64,000 bases of DNA from Pseudohongiella spirulinae. Lineage in GTDB: Bacteria; Pseudomonadota; Gammaproteobacteria; Pseudomonadales; Pseudohongiellaceae. The DNA lies in assembly GCF_001444425.1 (NCBI RefSeq), contig NZ_CP013189.1, positions 1,736,001 through 1,800,000 of the forward strand. Direction: 5' to 3'. Position numbers and translations under genes: made by a program. The notes below the pieces were generated by a model, which was not told where the DNA came from, did no database searches, and saw only the letters and a program-made list of their open reading frames with translations. Positions 9,876 through 20,105 of this stretch are shown piece by piece (position 1 is the first letter of the stretch; each line of letters begins with the position of its first letter).

Positions 9876-10709
9876 TTAGCGTTCTTGTGCCTTTGCATCG
9901 CACCACCAGATTTCCAGCCTGTCGATCGGAACATCCGAAACTGATACGCCCTGATGTGCTGCGCGATCTTCCAGAAAGCGAAACCGGTTTTCAAAGCGGG
10001 CATTAGCGTCACGCACTGCGCCTTCGGGGTCAAGTTTCAGATGACGCGCCAGATTGACACAGGTAAACAACACATCACCCAACTCATGGGACTGCTGCCG
10101 GGCATTACCAGAACTAATGGCTGACCTGAGCTCATCAATTTCCTCTGTCAATTTCGCCAGGACACCGTCCACGTCCTGCCAGTCGAAGCTCAGCGATGCA
10201 GCGCGTTTCTGCAATTTGCCGGCCCTTTCAAGCGCAGGCATGGCCCGTGGCACATCATCCATCACGCTCACAAAAGCCTGATCCGCCCTGGACTGACGTT
10301 CGGCGTTTTTGATCAGTTCCCAGTTTTTCTCGACCTGCTCGGCGGTCAGGTCTGATGGTTGACCAAAACTTTCCAGTGTGCCATCCGGAAAAATATGCGG
10401 ATGACGGTGCAACAGTTTACCGACGATTCCATCGGCAACATCTGCGATATCAAACAATTTCTGTTCCTGGGCAATACGTGCATAAAACACCACCTGAAAC
10501 AGCAAATCACCCAGCTCATCCCGGATTTTTGCGGCATCACCTTCATCAATGGCATCGATCACTTCGTACACTTCTTCCAGAGTGTGGCGCTTTAACGACT
10601 CCAGTGTCTGCTTGCGATCCCAGGCACAGCCGTGCTCCGGGTCGCGCAAATCCGCCATTAACTCAACCAATCGGGCAAATGACTGAGTCTGTCGTCGTTT
10701 ATCGTTCAC
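9876..10709 (-). CDS. mazG: Nucleoside triphosphate pyrophosphohydrolase MazG
   Basis: 277 residues with two tandem all-alpha NTP-PPase repeats. The N-terminal copy carries CAWDRKQTLESLKRHTLEEV and DELGDLLFQVVFYA; the second has the EIDELRSAI and HELGDVLFTCVNLA helices, whose acidic residues bind Mg2+. It hydrolyses NTPs to NMP and pyrophosphate, and in E. coli it lowers cellular ppGpp. The start overlaps the relA stop by four bases (ATGA), so the ppGpp synthetase and this enzyme are made from one mRNA, a conserved pairing. Confidence 0.95.
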   Translation of the reverse strand: MNDKRRQTQSFARLVELMADLRDPEHGCAWDRKQTLESLKRHTLEEVYEVIDAIDEGDAAKIRDELGDLLFQVVFYARIAQEQKLFDIADVADGIVGKLLHRHPHIFPDGTLESFGQPSDLTAEQVEKNWELIKNAERQSRADQAFVSVMDDVPRAMPALERAGKLQKRAASLSFDWQDVDGVLAKLTEEIDELRSAISSGNARQQSHELGDVLFTCVNLARHLKLDPEGAVRDANARFENRFRFLEDRAAHQGVSVSDVPIDRLEIWWCDAKAQER

Positions 10710-12742
10710 GCTTGGGTGTCCTGTCGGTGGGCATCGATTACGCTTTCCAGGTCATTCAAATGATCAAGAGCGCGCGCCAGACTGTTGAATGACGACACTT
10801 CAATTTCAAGCTGCATGACAGCTGTTCCTTCACGCCTGTCGCTGCGGGTGGCAATTGAGAGTACGTATATGGACTCCCTGGCCAGTATGGTAGTGACATC
10901 CAGCAACAAACCCGCCCGATCGCGTGCCAGAATCTCGATATTTACGATGACCGGCGATGTATCCGTCAAAGACTCGTCAGCACGTTCTGAAAACAGATCG
11001 TCATGCGATATCAACGGCAGTACCTGATTTGTAATCTCGATAACCTCATCCACCTCGATTGCACCGGTACCGACTGAAATAAAAAGGCCGTCAACGTTCT
11101 TGCAACCAAGACGCCGTGCTATCTCTTCGTAAGCGATATCCGGCATCGCCAGGCGACTGAATTCAGTGTTCAGCCATTGACGACCGAACTCCAGATTCTC
11201 TTCACGCGATCCACTTTTGAACCATTGCACCAATTTCGCCCGGGCTCTGGGAGTATTGACATACCCAAGGTGCGGCTTCAGCCACTCACGGCTCGGCTCA
11301 TTCAGGTCGCTGGACAAAACTTCAACTCTATCACCCGTTTTGAGTCGGTAGTTCAAGGGCACCAACTTATCGTTGACTCTAGCACCTGAGCAGTGATTTC
11401 CGACCTCTGTGTGCACATAGTAGGCAAAGTCGAGGGGCGTGGCACCTGCCATGAGGTCAACTACATGACCTTCGGGTGTGAACACGTAAATACGATCATC
11501 AACACCGGCATCAGTGCGAAGCTGTTCAGCCAGACCGCCAACCATGCCCATTTCATCATGCCAGGCCAGTACCTGTCGCAACCATTCAATTTTGCCGTCA
11601 AAACCATCCCGATATTCGGGGTCGTTAATACCTTCTTTATAACGCCAGTGTGCGCATACACCCAATTCGGCATCATCATCCATGGCAAACGTCCGGATCT
11701 GAATCTCAAACACTTTGTTTTCAGGTCCGATCACGGCGGTGTGCAATGACTGATATCCGTTTTCTTTGGGGTTGGCGATATAGTCATCAAACTCATGTGG
11801 AATCACCCGCCACAGATTATGCACTATGCCAAGCGCAGCATAACAATCGCGCACATCCGGCACCAGTACCCGCACCGCCCGAATATCATATATCTGATTG
11901 AAATCAAGATGCTTACGCTGCATCTTGCGCCATATGCTGTAGATACTTTTGGCCCGTCCGTTAATCTCAGCATCGATTCCTGCCCGATTAAACTGGCGGC
12001 GCAGCTCGTCGGTAACCTCGGTAATGTAACGCTCCCTGTCTACCCGTCGTTCATCTATAAGACTGGCGATACGTTTATAATTGTCGGGCTGCAGGTAACG
12101 GAAAGACAGATCTTCCAGCTCCCACTTCAATTGACCGATACCCAGGCGATGAGCCAAAGGCGCGTAGATATCAAAAACCTCGCGCGCCACCCGGCGGCGT
12201 TTCTCTTCAGTTGCCGTTTTTACCGCCCGAATGGCGCAGGTTCGCTCAGCCAGTTTGATCAGAGCTACCCGCACATCATCAACCATGGCCAGCAGCATTT
12301 TGCGGACGTTTTCTACCTGATCCTGAGACTGTCCCAGCACGCGTGTGTGGCTGGTATCCGTTTCATTGATCGCCGCCATGCGTAACACGCCTTCCAGCAA
12401 GGTGGCGATACTGTCACCAAAGTCCTCACGCACAGCATCCAGCGTCAGGCGTGATTCGCGAACCGGACGATACAGAACCGAAACAATAATGGCCTCACTG
12501 TCCAGATGCAGTTGTGCCAGAATTTCCGCCATTTCAAGCCCGGTTCGATAGCTGCTGACCCCAGGCGACCAGATATTCTTTGCCGCTATTGCCTGCTGCT
12601 CAACCTGCCAACTGACATCGCAGGCGCTTCTGATCTGATCATGACGGTCCAGGCCGACATAACTTTCCAGCCGGCCAATCCATTGTTCAAAATTAACGCT
12701 GCCATCGGCGTTGAATGAGTATTCTTCACGAACCTGGACCAT
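10706..12742 (-). CDS. relA: GTP pyrophosphokinase RelA lacking the conserved-cysteine/zinc-finger domain
   Basis: Ribosome-associated (p)ppGpp synthetase of the stringent response. 678 residues against about 744 in E. coli. An inactive HD-like region comes first, then the synthetase (GRAKSIYSIWRKMQ, EFDDYIANPKENGYQSLHT, AELGVCAHWRYKEG), a TGS domain (IYVFTPEGHVVDLMAGATPL) and a shortened helical region. The chain then passes straight into the C-terminal ACT/RRM domain (starting PVIVNIEILARDRAGLL near residue 597). The segment between, which in other RelA proteins holds the paired cysteines and HARCC..GISVHR motif that contacts the ribosome, is absent. The frame is continuous, so this is not a frameshift. 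Cotranscribed with rlmD upstream (12 bases) and mazG downstream. Confidence 0.93.
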   Translation of the reverse strand: MVQVREEYSFNADGSVNFEQWIGRLESYVGLDRHDQIRSACDVSWQVEQQAIAAKNIWSPGVSSYRTGLEMAEILAQLHLDSEAIIVSVLYRPVRESRLTLDAVREDFGDSIATLLEGVLRMAAINETDTSHTRVLGQSQDQVENVRKMLLAMVDDVRVALIKLAERTCAIRAVKTATEEKRRRVAREVFDIYAPLAHRLGIGQLKWELEDLSFRYLQPDNYKRIASLIDERRVDRERYITEVTDELRRQFNRAGIDAEINGRAKSIYSIWRKMQRKHLDFNQIYDIRAVRVLVPDVRDCYAALGIVHNLWRVIPHEFDDYIANPKENGYQSLHTAVIGPENKVFEIQIRTFAMDDDAELGVCAHWRYKEGINDPEYRDGFDGKIEWLRQVLAWHDEMGMVGGLAEQLRTDAGVDDRIYVFTPEGHVVDLMAGATPLDFAYYVHTEVGNHCSGARVNDKLVPLNYRLKTGDRVEVLSSDLNEPSREWLKPHLGYVNTPRARAKLVQWFKSGSREENLEFGRQWLNTEFSRLAMPDIAYEEIARRLGCKNVDGLFISVGTGAIEVDEVIEITNQVLPLISHDDLFSERADESLTDTSPVIVNIEILARDRAGLLLDVTTILARESIYVLSIATRSDRREGTAVMQLEIEVSSFNSLARALDHLNDLESVIDAHRQDTQA

Positions 12743-12754
12743 AACTTTCTCTGC

Positions 12755-14149
12755 TCAACGACCTTCAGACACGCGTTCAAAACGGGCCATCGACTCGACG
12801 TGCCCCGTATGAGGGAACATATCCATCACCCCGGCATGCGTCATTCGATATCCCGACATCACCAACTGGGCAGCATCACGAGCCAGGGTTGCCGGATTGC
12901 AGGACACATAAACAATCACGTCCGGTGCCAGTTCATTTATGCGTGACACTATTTCAATAGCACCTGAGCGCGGCGGGTCCAACAGCAATTTATTATACCC
13001 CCCGTTGGCCCAGCTCTGCGTATCAAACTCAGTAAACAGATCCGCAACATGAAATTGCACATTATCGATATTATTTCGGCTGGCATTGTCGGCAGCACGC
13101 TGCAACATGGAATCACTGCCTTCGACGCCGGTCACCTGAGCACAACGCCTCGCCATCGGCAACGTAAAATTGCCAAGCCCGCAAAACAGGTCGAGCACCC
13201 TGTCGAGCTCGGTCAGATCCAGCAACTCAAGCGCCTGCCTGATCATGCGACGGTTAATCTTTGCATTGACCTGAGTAAAGTCATCAGGCCGAAAGCGCAT
13301 TTCAATATCGCCCAACGGATCGGGCAGAAAGTAATTCAACTCCTTGTTCTCATCTGGCGGCCAGAATTTTTTTACTGTAGCGGGACCACCGGATTGCAGA
13401 TACCAATGAATATTGTGCAACTGTCCAAAGTCTCTCAGACGATTCAGATCAGTTTCGGATAATGCTTCCAGATGACGAAGAATCAGGCTGACGCTGAGCA
13501 CCTTGTCAAGCTCGTCGTCATCCACACATTTCTGTTCGCCCACCGCGACCTCGATCTGGGGAATATCGCGTTTTCCGTCCATTGACATCAGCAGATCCCG
13601 CAAGGGCCTGATCAAAGAGCCTACAGGTCTCACAAGAACAGCACAGGACTCCATATCGGCGATAAACGAATTGGCCTTTTCCCGAAATCCAACCAACACA
13701 TCATTTTTTTTGTGCACGTAACGCACAGCAAGGCGCGCCTTGCGACGATAAGCGAGATTATCTGCGCTCATAGCCGGCAGACATTCAAACTCTGTCAGTG
13801 CGGCAGGGCTGTGTCGCAGATGCTCCAGCAGGATCTGCTGCTTTAATTGTAATTGCGCATCTGCCTGCATGTGCTGCAAAACACAGCCACCACATACCGC
13901 AGCAAATTCACAGGGCGGTACCGCGCGTTGGGCAACCGGTTCAATAATCTGCTGCACGCGCAACTCATCGTACTTGCCACGCCGGTTGATAAAAACCGCA
14001 TCAACCGTTTCTCCCGGAAGCGCTCCCTCCACAAATGCCACTTTGCCTTCATTACTGGCAATACCCCGACCGTCATGCCCGACACGATCAATTGTTAAAC
14101 GTACAGGATCAACGGGCAATTGCTGCCGTCTTCGGTTAGATCTGCGCAT
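12755..14149 (-). CDS. rlmD: 23S rRNA (uracil-1939-C5)-methyltransferase RlmD
   Basis: 464 residues. An N-terminal TRAM RNA-binding domain (about 8-70) is followed by the [4Fe-4S] cluster cysteines in CEFAAVCGGC with a fourth in MESCAVL. A SAM-dependent core follows, with VLDLFCGLGNFTLP, LLDPPRSG and the nucleophile motif VYVSCNPATLARD. It methylates U1939 of 23S rRNA. Placement between cysM and relA is the arrangement known from pseudomonads. It ends 12 bases before relA. Confidence 0.95.
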   Translation of the reverse strand: MRRSNRRRQQLPVDPVRLTIDRVGHDGRGIASNEGKVAFVEGALPGETVDAVFINRRGKYDELRVQQIIEPVAQRAVPPCEFAAVCGGCVLQHMQADAQLQLKQQILLEHLRHSPAALTEFECLPAMSADNLAYRRKARLAVRYVHKKNDVLVGFREKANSFIADMESCAVLVRPVGSLIRPLRDLLMSMDGKRDIPQIEVAVGEQKCVDDDELDKVLSVSLILRHLEALSETDLNRLRDFGQLHNIHWYLQSGGPATVKKFWPPDENKELNYFLPDPLGDIEMRFRPDDFTQVNAKINRRMIRQALELLDLTELDRVLDLFCGLGNFTLPMARRCAQVTGVEGSDSMLQRAADNASRNNIDNVQFHVADLFTEFDTQSWANGGYNKLLLDPPRSGAIEIVSRINELAPDVIVYVSCNPATLARDAAQLVMSGYRMTHAGVMDMFPHTGHVESMARFERVSEGR

Positions 14150-14157
14150 ATTCAGAC

Positions 14158-15075
14158 TCAGGAAAAAACACCAGTGGAAAGATAACGATCACCACGGTCG
14201 CAGATAATCGCTACGATAACAGCATTGCTCAGTTGTCGGCTGAGTTGCAGCGCGCCGTAAACGGAACCGCCCGAAGACACACCACAGAAAATGCCTTCTT
14301 CGCTGGCCAGGGCACGCATGGTCTGCTCAGCATCCTGCTGATCAATATCGATGATCTGATCAACACGAGCAGGTTCGAAAATGCGCGGCAGGTATTCCTG
14401 TGGCCAGCGCCGGATACCAGGAATTTTAGAACCATCTTTTGGCTGCAGACCCACTATACGGATCTCGGGATTCTGTTCTTTCAGGTAATGAGATACACCC
14501 ATTATCGTGCCTGTGGTCCCCATTGAGGCAACAAAATGGGTGACTGTTCCCTGTGTATCGCGCCAGATCTCAGGGCCGGTGCCATGATAATGGGCAGCAG
14601 GATTATCCGGATTGCCAAATTGATCGAGAATTTTGCCGCGCCCTTCCCGGCTCATTCGTTCAGCCAGATCACGGGCACCTTCCATGCCCTGCTCGTCGCT
14701 GACCAGTACAAGTTCCGCACCGTAGGCAGCCATAGACGCTTTCCGCTCCTGCGACATAGTTTCCGGCATTATCAGGATCATTCTGTAACCCTTGATAGCT
14801 GCTACCATTGCCAGCGCAATGCCCGTATTACCACTGGTGGCCTCGATAAGCGTATCACCGGGGCTGATTTCTCCGCGCAACTCTGCCTGCAGAATCATAT
14901 TGTAAGCCGGGCGGTCTTTTACCGATCCGGCCGGATTGTTACCCTCAAGTTTCAGCAAAATGGTATTGCCATCCTGTGCACCAAGGCGTTGCAGACGGAC
15001 CAAGGGCGTGTTGCCAATCTGTGATTCAATCGTGGGGAAGGCAGATCCTGTCGGGATGGCATTCTGATTTGACAT
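14158..15075 (-). CDS. cysM: Cysteine synthase B (O-acetylserine sulfhydrylase)
   Basis: PLP enzyme making cysteine from O-acetylserine and sulfide or thiosulfate. It has 305 residues. GNTPLVRLQRLG opens the fold, PAGSVKDRPA contains the PLP-binding lysine (about residue 50), EATSGNTGIALAM is the substrate and phosphate loop, and the chain ends GDRYLSTGVFS as in the CysM subgroup rather than CysK. It is separated from rlmD by only 8 bases, and a 99-base gap to recO upstream probably holds its promoter. Confidence 0.94.
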   Translation of the reverse strand: MSNQNAIPTGSAFPTIESQIGNTPLVRLQRLGAQDGNTILLKLEGNNPAGSVKDRPAYNMILQAELRGEISPGDTLIEATSGNTGIALAMVAAIKGYRMILIMPETMSQERKASMAAYGAELVLVSDEQGMEGARDLAERMSREGRGKILDQFGNPDNPAAHYHGTGPEIWRDTQGTVTHFVASMGTTGTIMGVSHYLKEQNPEIRIVGLQPKDGSKIPGIRRWPQEYLPRIFEPARVDQIIDIDQQDAEQTMRALASEEGIFCGVSSGGSVYGALQLSRQLSNAVIVAIICDRGDRYLSTGVFS

Positions 15076-15174
15076 AATTCAAGCAGTCTTGTTGCTGACA
15101 AAGTCGCAATTTTACCCTTTATTGGGCAATGGGGGTAGGCAAAAGGACAGAACGAGCCGGCGACAGGGCCTGAG

Positions 15175-15867
15175 TCATTCTGTACCTGCCATAAAAAGAT
15201 GCCTGCTCATCAGGGGTTTGTTTCCCAGTAGTGGTCCCAGCGCCTGACGCATGAGGCGTTTGGCATCGGACTGCTGTTCCAGCGTCATCAACAAAGGGTC
15301 ACCAGTCAATACCTTTTTTAGTGACAAAAGAGCCTGACCAGCGAAATCGCGGCGATCGCTCAGGGAAGCGACTGGCTCGAAGCCATTCAAGGGGTCAAAG
15401 CGATAGCAATGCCCCGGCTCCAGAGCGCTGAAATCAATTTCGTAACCCAGTTCCTGCAGCAGTGACCATTCGAAGCTGCGCAACAAGGGTTCCAGTGGAT
15501 ACTCTTCATGCAGGCGCAGCAACGTCTGCTGATAAAGGCGAAAAACCGCCGGATGGCTGTCAGCGGGCTGCAGTAATCGCTCCAGAATCTCATTCAGATA
15601 CAAAGCGCTGAACAGCCGGTGTCCGGTAAGAAAAAAACCGGCCGCGGCCTGCTCGGTATGTGTCAGCGTCAAGAGTTCACCGCGTCCGCTCAAGGACACC
15701 AGCAACAACTGGTGTTGTTGTAGTGCCGTGCTCCTGCGACGCCCGCGAACACCCCGTGCGACGGCGCGAATAAGTCCGTGATCCAGCGTTAACAGATCCA
15801 CCAGGGCGCTGGAGTCCCGATAGGGACGACTGTGCAACAGATAAGCCGGTTGCAGCTCGATTCGCAT
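15175..15867 (-). CDS. recO: DNA repair protein RecO
   Basis: 230-residue RecO: an N-terminal OB fold (about 1-80, with SRPYRDSSALVDLLTLDHGL) and a helical C-terminal domain. RecO works with RecR to load RecA on SSB-coated gaps. Zinc-binding cysteines seen in some RecO proteins are not evident. It is the last gene of the lepA-lepB-rnc-era-recO operon, four bases after era. Confidence 0.93.
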   Translation of the reverse strand: MRIELQPAYLLHSRPYRDSSALVDLLTLDHGLIRAVARGVRGRRRSTALQQHQLLLVSLSGRGELLTLTHTEQAAAGFFLTGHRLFSALYLNEILERLLQPADSHPAVFRLYQQTLLRLHEEYPLEPLLRSFEWSLLQELGYEIDFSALEPGHCYRFDPLNGFEPVASLSDRRDFAGQALLSLKKVLTGDPLLMTLEQQSDAKRLMRQALGPLLGNKPLMSRHLFMAGTE

Positions 15868-15871
15868 GAAT

Positions 15872-16759
15872 TCAACTCAGGCTCTGCAGGGCGCGCTCAT
15901 CATCGGCCCAGCCTGACTTCACTTTTACCCAAAGATTGAGCATTACCTTGTGTTCGAAAGCTCTTTCCATATCAAGACGAGCCGCCGTGCCGATGGATTT
16001 CAGACGTTCGCCGTCACGTCCGATAATAATCTGTTTCTGACCAGCCTTATCAACCAGAATCAGCCCATGAATATGCAGTACGGCACCCTGCTGTTCAAAC
16101 TTCTCAATTTCCACCGTAACCTCATAAGGCAGCTCGTCGCCAAGTTGCCGAGTGATCTTTTCCCGTATCAATTCAGCCGCCAGGAATCGGGACGAACGGT
16201 CGGTAATCTGATCTTCGGGATAAAGAAATCCGCCTTCCGGCAGGTAGTTTTTTACACAGGAAAGCACTGTATCCAGATTATGACCATTCAGTACAGCAAG
16301 CGGGATAATTTCTGCAAAGTTATAAAGCCTGGATAAGCGCTCCATATGGGGTAACAGTTTTTCACGACGATCAATCTGGTCAATCTTGTTGATTAACAGT
16401 AACACCGGCACTTTGATACCTGACAAAGCGTCCAGCACCATCTGGTCTTCATCATTAAAAACCAGCCGCTCGACCACAAACAGCACGACATCTACATCTT
16501 TGAGCACATCGAGTACCGTTGCGTTCATGAGCCGGTTCAGGGCTTTGTGCTGCTCTTTATGCAGACCGGGAGTATCAACAAAAACAAGCTGCGTATTACC
16601 TTCGGTATAGACGCCAGTTATACGATGACGGGTGGTCTGGGGCTTGCGGGACGTAATACTGATCTTCTGACCCAGCAAGTGGTTAAGCAGGGTTGATTTC
16701 CCGACATTAGGACGGCCTACAATGGCCACGAATCCGCACCGCGAAGTCACATCAGTCAC
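15872..16759 (-). CDS. era: GTPase Era
   Basis: 295 residues. The GTPase domain carries [12 protein letters not shown] (G1), the TTRHRITGV switch (G2), DTPGLH (G3) and NKID (G4). The C-terminal KH domain (about 200-290) has [19 protein letters not shown] and [12 protein letters not shown]. Era binds the 3' end of 16S rRNA and is needed for 30S maturation. Its start overlaps the rnc stop by four bases. Confidence 0.97.
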   Translation of the reverse strand: MTDVTSRCGFVAIVGRPNVGKSTLLNHLLGQKISITSRKPQTTRHRITGVYTEGNTQLVFVDTPGLHKEQHKALNRLMNATVLDVLKDVDVVLFVVERLVFNDEDQMVLDALSGIKVPVLLLINKIDQIDRREKLLPHMERLSRLYNFAEIIPLAVLNGHNLDTVLSCVKNYLPEGGFLYPEDQITDRSSRFLAAELIREKITRQLGDELPYEVTVEIEKFEQQGAVLHIHGLILVDKAGQKQIIIGRDGERLKSIGTAARLDMERAFEHKVMLNLWVKVKSGWADDERALQSLS

Positions 16760-17448
16760 CTTGCTTTTCCCTCGCCTGCCAATTGTTGTAGTGCCTTGCT
16801 GGCTGCCTGTTGTTCGGCCAGTTTACGTGAACGACCAGAGCCGCTCACCGCGTGGCTCAGTAGTGCCAGCTGACAAGTAACCTGGAACTGTTGCTGATGC
16901 TCAGCGCCATCAATATTTTTTACAGTGTAATCAGGCAAGGGCAGACCCCTGGCCTGCATCAATTCCTGGAGCCGGGTCTTGGCATCTTTACTGTCTGCCG
17001 GCACAGTCTGTTCAAGTCGCGAAGCGAACAGATGCGCCACGCACTGCCGACACCTGTCAAAACCACCATCAAGAAATACAGCACCAATGACCGCTTCCAT
17101 GGCATCAGCCAGAATCGAATCGCGCTGGCGTCCTCCGCTCTTGCGTTCCCCCAGCCCCAGTGTCAGATAATCACCCAGATTCAGTTCACGCGCTACTGCT
17201 GCCAGGGTTTGCTGGTTAACCAGACTGGCGCGCAATTGACTCAGCGAGCCTTCGGGACTGTCGGGCCATTGTTGATACAGCAGGTCAGCCATGATCATTC
17301 CCAGGCCTGCATCACCCAAAAATTCCAGTCGCTGGTTATGCTCGGCACCGGCACTGCGGTGAGTCAGGGCCAGCCTGAGCAGTGCGGAATCTTCAAAATG
17401 ATAAGCCAGTCTTTTCTCTAACTGGCCCAGAGACGATGACCCTGTCAT
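16756..17448 (-). CDS. rnc: Ribonuclease III
   Basis: 230-residue double-strand-specific endonuclease that processes rRNA and some mRNAs. The catalytic domain (1-150) has the signature NQRLEFLGD, with Glu42 and Asp46, and [11 protein letters not shown] with Asp115 and Glu118, so the Mg2+ ligands are intact. The first Glu of the classical NERLEFLGD is Gln39 here, a mild deviation. A double-stranded RNA-binding domain follows (155-225). It is translationally coupled to era. Confidence 0.96.
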   Translation of the reverse strand: MTGSSSLGQLEKRLAYHFEDSALLRLALTHRSAGAEHNQRLEFLGDAGLGMIMADLLYQQWPDSPEGSLSQLRASLVNQQTLAAVARELNLGDYLTLGLGERKSGGRQRDSILADAMEAVIGAVFLDGGFDRCRQCVAHLFASRLEQTVPADSKDAKTRLQELMQARGLPLPDYTVKNIDGAEHQQQFQVTCQLALLSHAVSGSGRSRKLAEQQAASKALQQLAGEGKAR

Positions 17449-17458
17449 GCAACGTCAC

Positions 17459-18232
17459 TCAGTTTATCAGCTGATTTCGATTAAAGGTCGGCAGATTAAG
17501 GCCGGGTTCTTTATGCATCCAGACAGCAAACGCTTTACCCACTATGTTCTGTTCCGGTACCGGACCCCAGACCCGACTGTCTGCGCTGTTATCCCGGTTA
17601 TCCCCCATCATGAAATAATGTCCTGGCGGCACAACCCACGAGGTTCTTGAGCTGCGACGCATGTCATTATTGACGATCTGGGCCTGATGTGTCGCTACAC
17701 CGATCGTTTCATTAAAGAGAATGCCAGCGCGCATTGCTCCACCAGCTTCCAGCTGCACATCACCGAGCACTTCGATATCAACAGGCTCACCATTGATTCT
17801 GAGCACCTTATTCTCATACTCAATGGTATCACCGGGCAGACCGATCACACGCTTGATAAAATAACGTCGCTCGTGAGGTGGAAAAAACACCATTACTTCG
17901 CCGCGCTGCGGTTCGTTGTTCGCCATGATTTTTGTGCCGATTACAGGCAAACGCAGACCATAGTGATACTTGTTTACCAGGATAAAATCACCCACTTCCA
18001 GGGTGGGAATCATGGAGCCGGAGGGGATCTGGAAAGGTTCAATAACAAAGGAGCGCAACATCAGCACAATTAACAGGACGGGGAAAAATGACTTGGCATA
18101 TTCAACAACAACCGGCTCTTCTTCCTTGCCCTGTTTTTTGCGCGATGCGGCAAACAGAAAATGATCCAGCAGCCAGATAAATCCACAAACTGCGACCAGA
18201 ATCACCAATACCAGCGCAAAATCGATATCCAT
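17459..18232 (-). CDS. lepB: Signal peptidase I
   Basis: 257-residue inner-membrane serine protease that cleaves Sec and Tat signal peptides. Two N-terminal membrane segments (about 5-28 and 48-66) flank a basic cytoplasmic loop. The periplasmic domain carries the nucleophile Ser73 in PSGSMIPTL and the general-base Lys127 in RRYFIKRVIGLPGD, plus the conserved GDNRDNSADSR box near residue 210. Its ATG shares one base with the lepA stop (TGATG), giving tight coupling. Confidence 0.96.
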   Translation of the reverse strand: MDIDFALVLVILVAVCGFIWLLDHFLFAASRKKQGKEEEPVVVEYAKSFFPVLLIVLMLRSFVIEPFQIPSGSMIPTLEVGDFILVNKYHYGLRLPVIGTKIMANNEPQRGEVMVFFPPHERRYFIKRVIGLPGDTIEYENKVLRINGEPVDIEVLGDVQLEAGGAMRAGILFNETIGVATHQAQIVNNDMRRSSRTSWVVPPGHYFMMGDNRDNSADSRVWGPVPEQNIVGKAFAVWMHKEPGLNLPTFNRNQLIN

Positions 18233-20031
18233 CAGCTATCCACCTTGAGTACGGCCAGAAACGCTTCCTGCGGTACTTCCACGTTACCCACCTGCTTCAT
18301 CCGTTTTTTGCCGGCTTTCTGCTTCTCCAGCAATTTCTTTTTCCGTGTGACGTCGCCGCCATAACATTTGGCCGTAACATTCTTGCGCAGTGCCTTGACC
18401 GTCGAGCGGGCGACGATCTGACCGCCGATCGCCGCCTGAATAGCCACGTCGAACATCTGGCGAGGAATCAATTCCTTCATTTTTTCAACCAGTACACGGC
18501 CTTTGCTGTGTGCCTGGTCACGATGCACAATCAAGGCCAGCGCATCAACACGGTCACCATTGATAAGCACATCAAGGCGCACCAGACTGGCTGGCTGAAA
18601 GCGCACAAAATGATAATCCAGAGAGGCATAACCACGGCTGGCCGACTTCAGTTTATCAAAGAAATCCATAACCACTTCGGCCATAGGCAGTTCATAGGTC
18701 AGAGAAACCTGGCTGCCAATAAACTGCATGTCACGCTGCACACCCCGGCGTGCGACACAGAGGTTGATAATGTTCCCCACATAATCCTGAGGTACCAGAA
18801 TACTGGCCAGCACAATCGGCTCTCTGGTTTCAACAATGGACGCAGTTGGCGGCAGCGCCGAAGGGCTTTCCACCCTGACCACTTCATTGTTACGCAGCAC
18901 AACTTCATAAACCACGGTGGGTGCAGTTGTGATCAGGTTGATGTCATATTCGCGCTCAAGACGTTCCTGCACAATCTCCATGTGCAACATGCCCAGGAAA
19001 CCACAGCGGAATCCAAAACCCAGAGCATCCGAGCTTTCAGGTTCGTAAAACAGCGACGCATCATTAAGTGTCAATTTTTCGAGCGCATCCCGGAAGTCTT
19101 CAAAGTCATCGGCAGACACCGGATACAGACCCGCATACACCTGTGGCTGAATTCGTCTGAAACCTGACAATGCCGGTGTATCGGGTGTGGAAGACAAGGT
19201 CAGGGTATCACCAACCGGCGCCCCCTTGATGTCCTTGATTCCCGCGATGACGTAACCCACCTCGCCGGCCTGCAGCTGCGGCAGGTCATGGCGCTTGGGA
19301 TCAAAATAACCAACATGATCCACCAAGTGAGCTTTGCCAATGCTCTTGGCAATAATTTTGTCACCTTTGCGCAGAGTGCCCTGTTTAACTCGGACCAAAG
19401 ACACGACCCCAAGGTAATTGTCAAACCAGGAATCAATGATCAAGGCTTGCAGCGGAGCCTCTCTGTCCCCCTGAGGTGGCGGCACCAGGCGAACCAGCTC
19501 CTCAAGCACCTCCTGCACTCCCATGCCCGTTTTGGCACTGCAGGGAACTGCGACCGACGCATCAATCCCGATGATTTCTTCAATTTCGTGGCGTACTTTG
19601 TCGGGATCAGCCTGCGGCAGATCCATCTTGTTGAGTACAGGAATAACTTCCAGGCCCTGCTCGATAGCTGTATAACAGGTCGCTACCGACTGCGCCTCAA
19701 CACCCTGTCCCGCATCGACCACCAGCAGTGCACCCTCACAGGCAGCGAGTGAACGGGACACTTCATATGAGAAATCAACATGTCCGGGCGTATCGATAAA
19801 ATTGAGCTGATAGCGTTCGCCGTCCTTCGCATCGTAGAAAAGCGTCACACTTTGTGCCTTGATGGTGATACCGCGCTCCCGCTCAATGTCCAGCGAGTCC
19901 AGTACCTGCTCAGCCATTTCACGATCGGTCAATCCACCACAGTACTGAATAAAACGGTCAGCCAGAGTCGATTTGCCGTGATCAATGTGAGCGATAATTG
20001 AGAAGTTGCGAATGCGGTTGAGATCAGTCAC
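18232..20031 (-). CDS. lepA: Elongation factor 4 (LepA)
   Basis: 599-residue translational GTPase. G motifs are [13 protein letters not shown] (G1), RGITIKAQ (G2), DTPGHVDF (G3) and NKMD (G4). The LepA-specific C-terminal domain ends near [15 protein letters not shown]. It acts on ribosomes during initiation and elongation stress. Length and all domains are standard. It heads the lepB-rnc-era-recO operon; mucD lies 74 bases upstream, so read-through from mucD is possible. Confidence 0.97.
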   Translation of the reverse strand: MTDLNRIRNFSIIAHIDHGKSTLADRFIQYCGGLTDREMAEQVLDSLDIERERGITIKAQSVTLFYDAKDGERYQLNFIDTPGHVDFSYEVSRSLAACEGALLVVDAGQGVEAQSVATCYTAIEQGLEVIPVLNKMDLPQADPDKVRHEIEEIIGIDASVAVPCSAKTGMGVQEVLEELVRLVPPPQGDREAPLQALIIDSWFDNYLGVVSLVRVKQGTLRKGDKIIAKSIGKAHLVDHVGYFDPKRHDLPQLQAGEVGYVIAGIKDIKGAPVGDTLTLSSTPDTPALSGFRRIQPQVYAGLYPVSADDFEDFRDALEKLTLNDASLFYEPESSDALGFGFRCGFLGMLHMEIVQERLEREYDINLITTAPTVVYEVVLRNNEVVRVESPSALPPTASIVETREPIVLASILVPQDYVGNIINLCVARRGVQRDMQFIGSQVSLTYELPMAEVVMDFFDKLKSASRGYASLDYHFVRFQPASLVRLDVLINGDRVDALALIVHRDQAHSKGRVLVEKMKELIPRQMFDVAIQAAIGGQIVARSTVKALRKNVTAKCYGGDVTRKKKLLEKQKAGKKRMKQVGNVEVPQEAFLAVLKVDS

Positions 20032-20105
20032 TTAAGCGGTACACCCATAATCCAGAAGGCGCCAAGTCTACATGATCCGGCGCCTGCTGTCAGGGGTTTT
20101 CGGGC

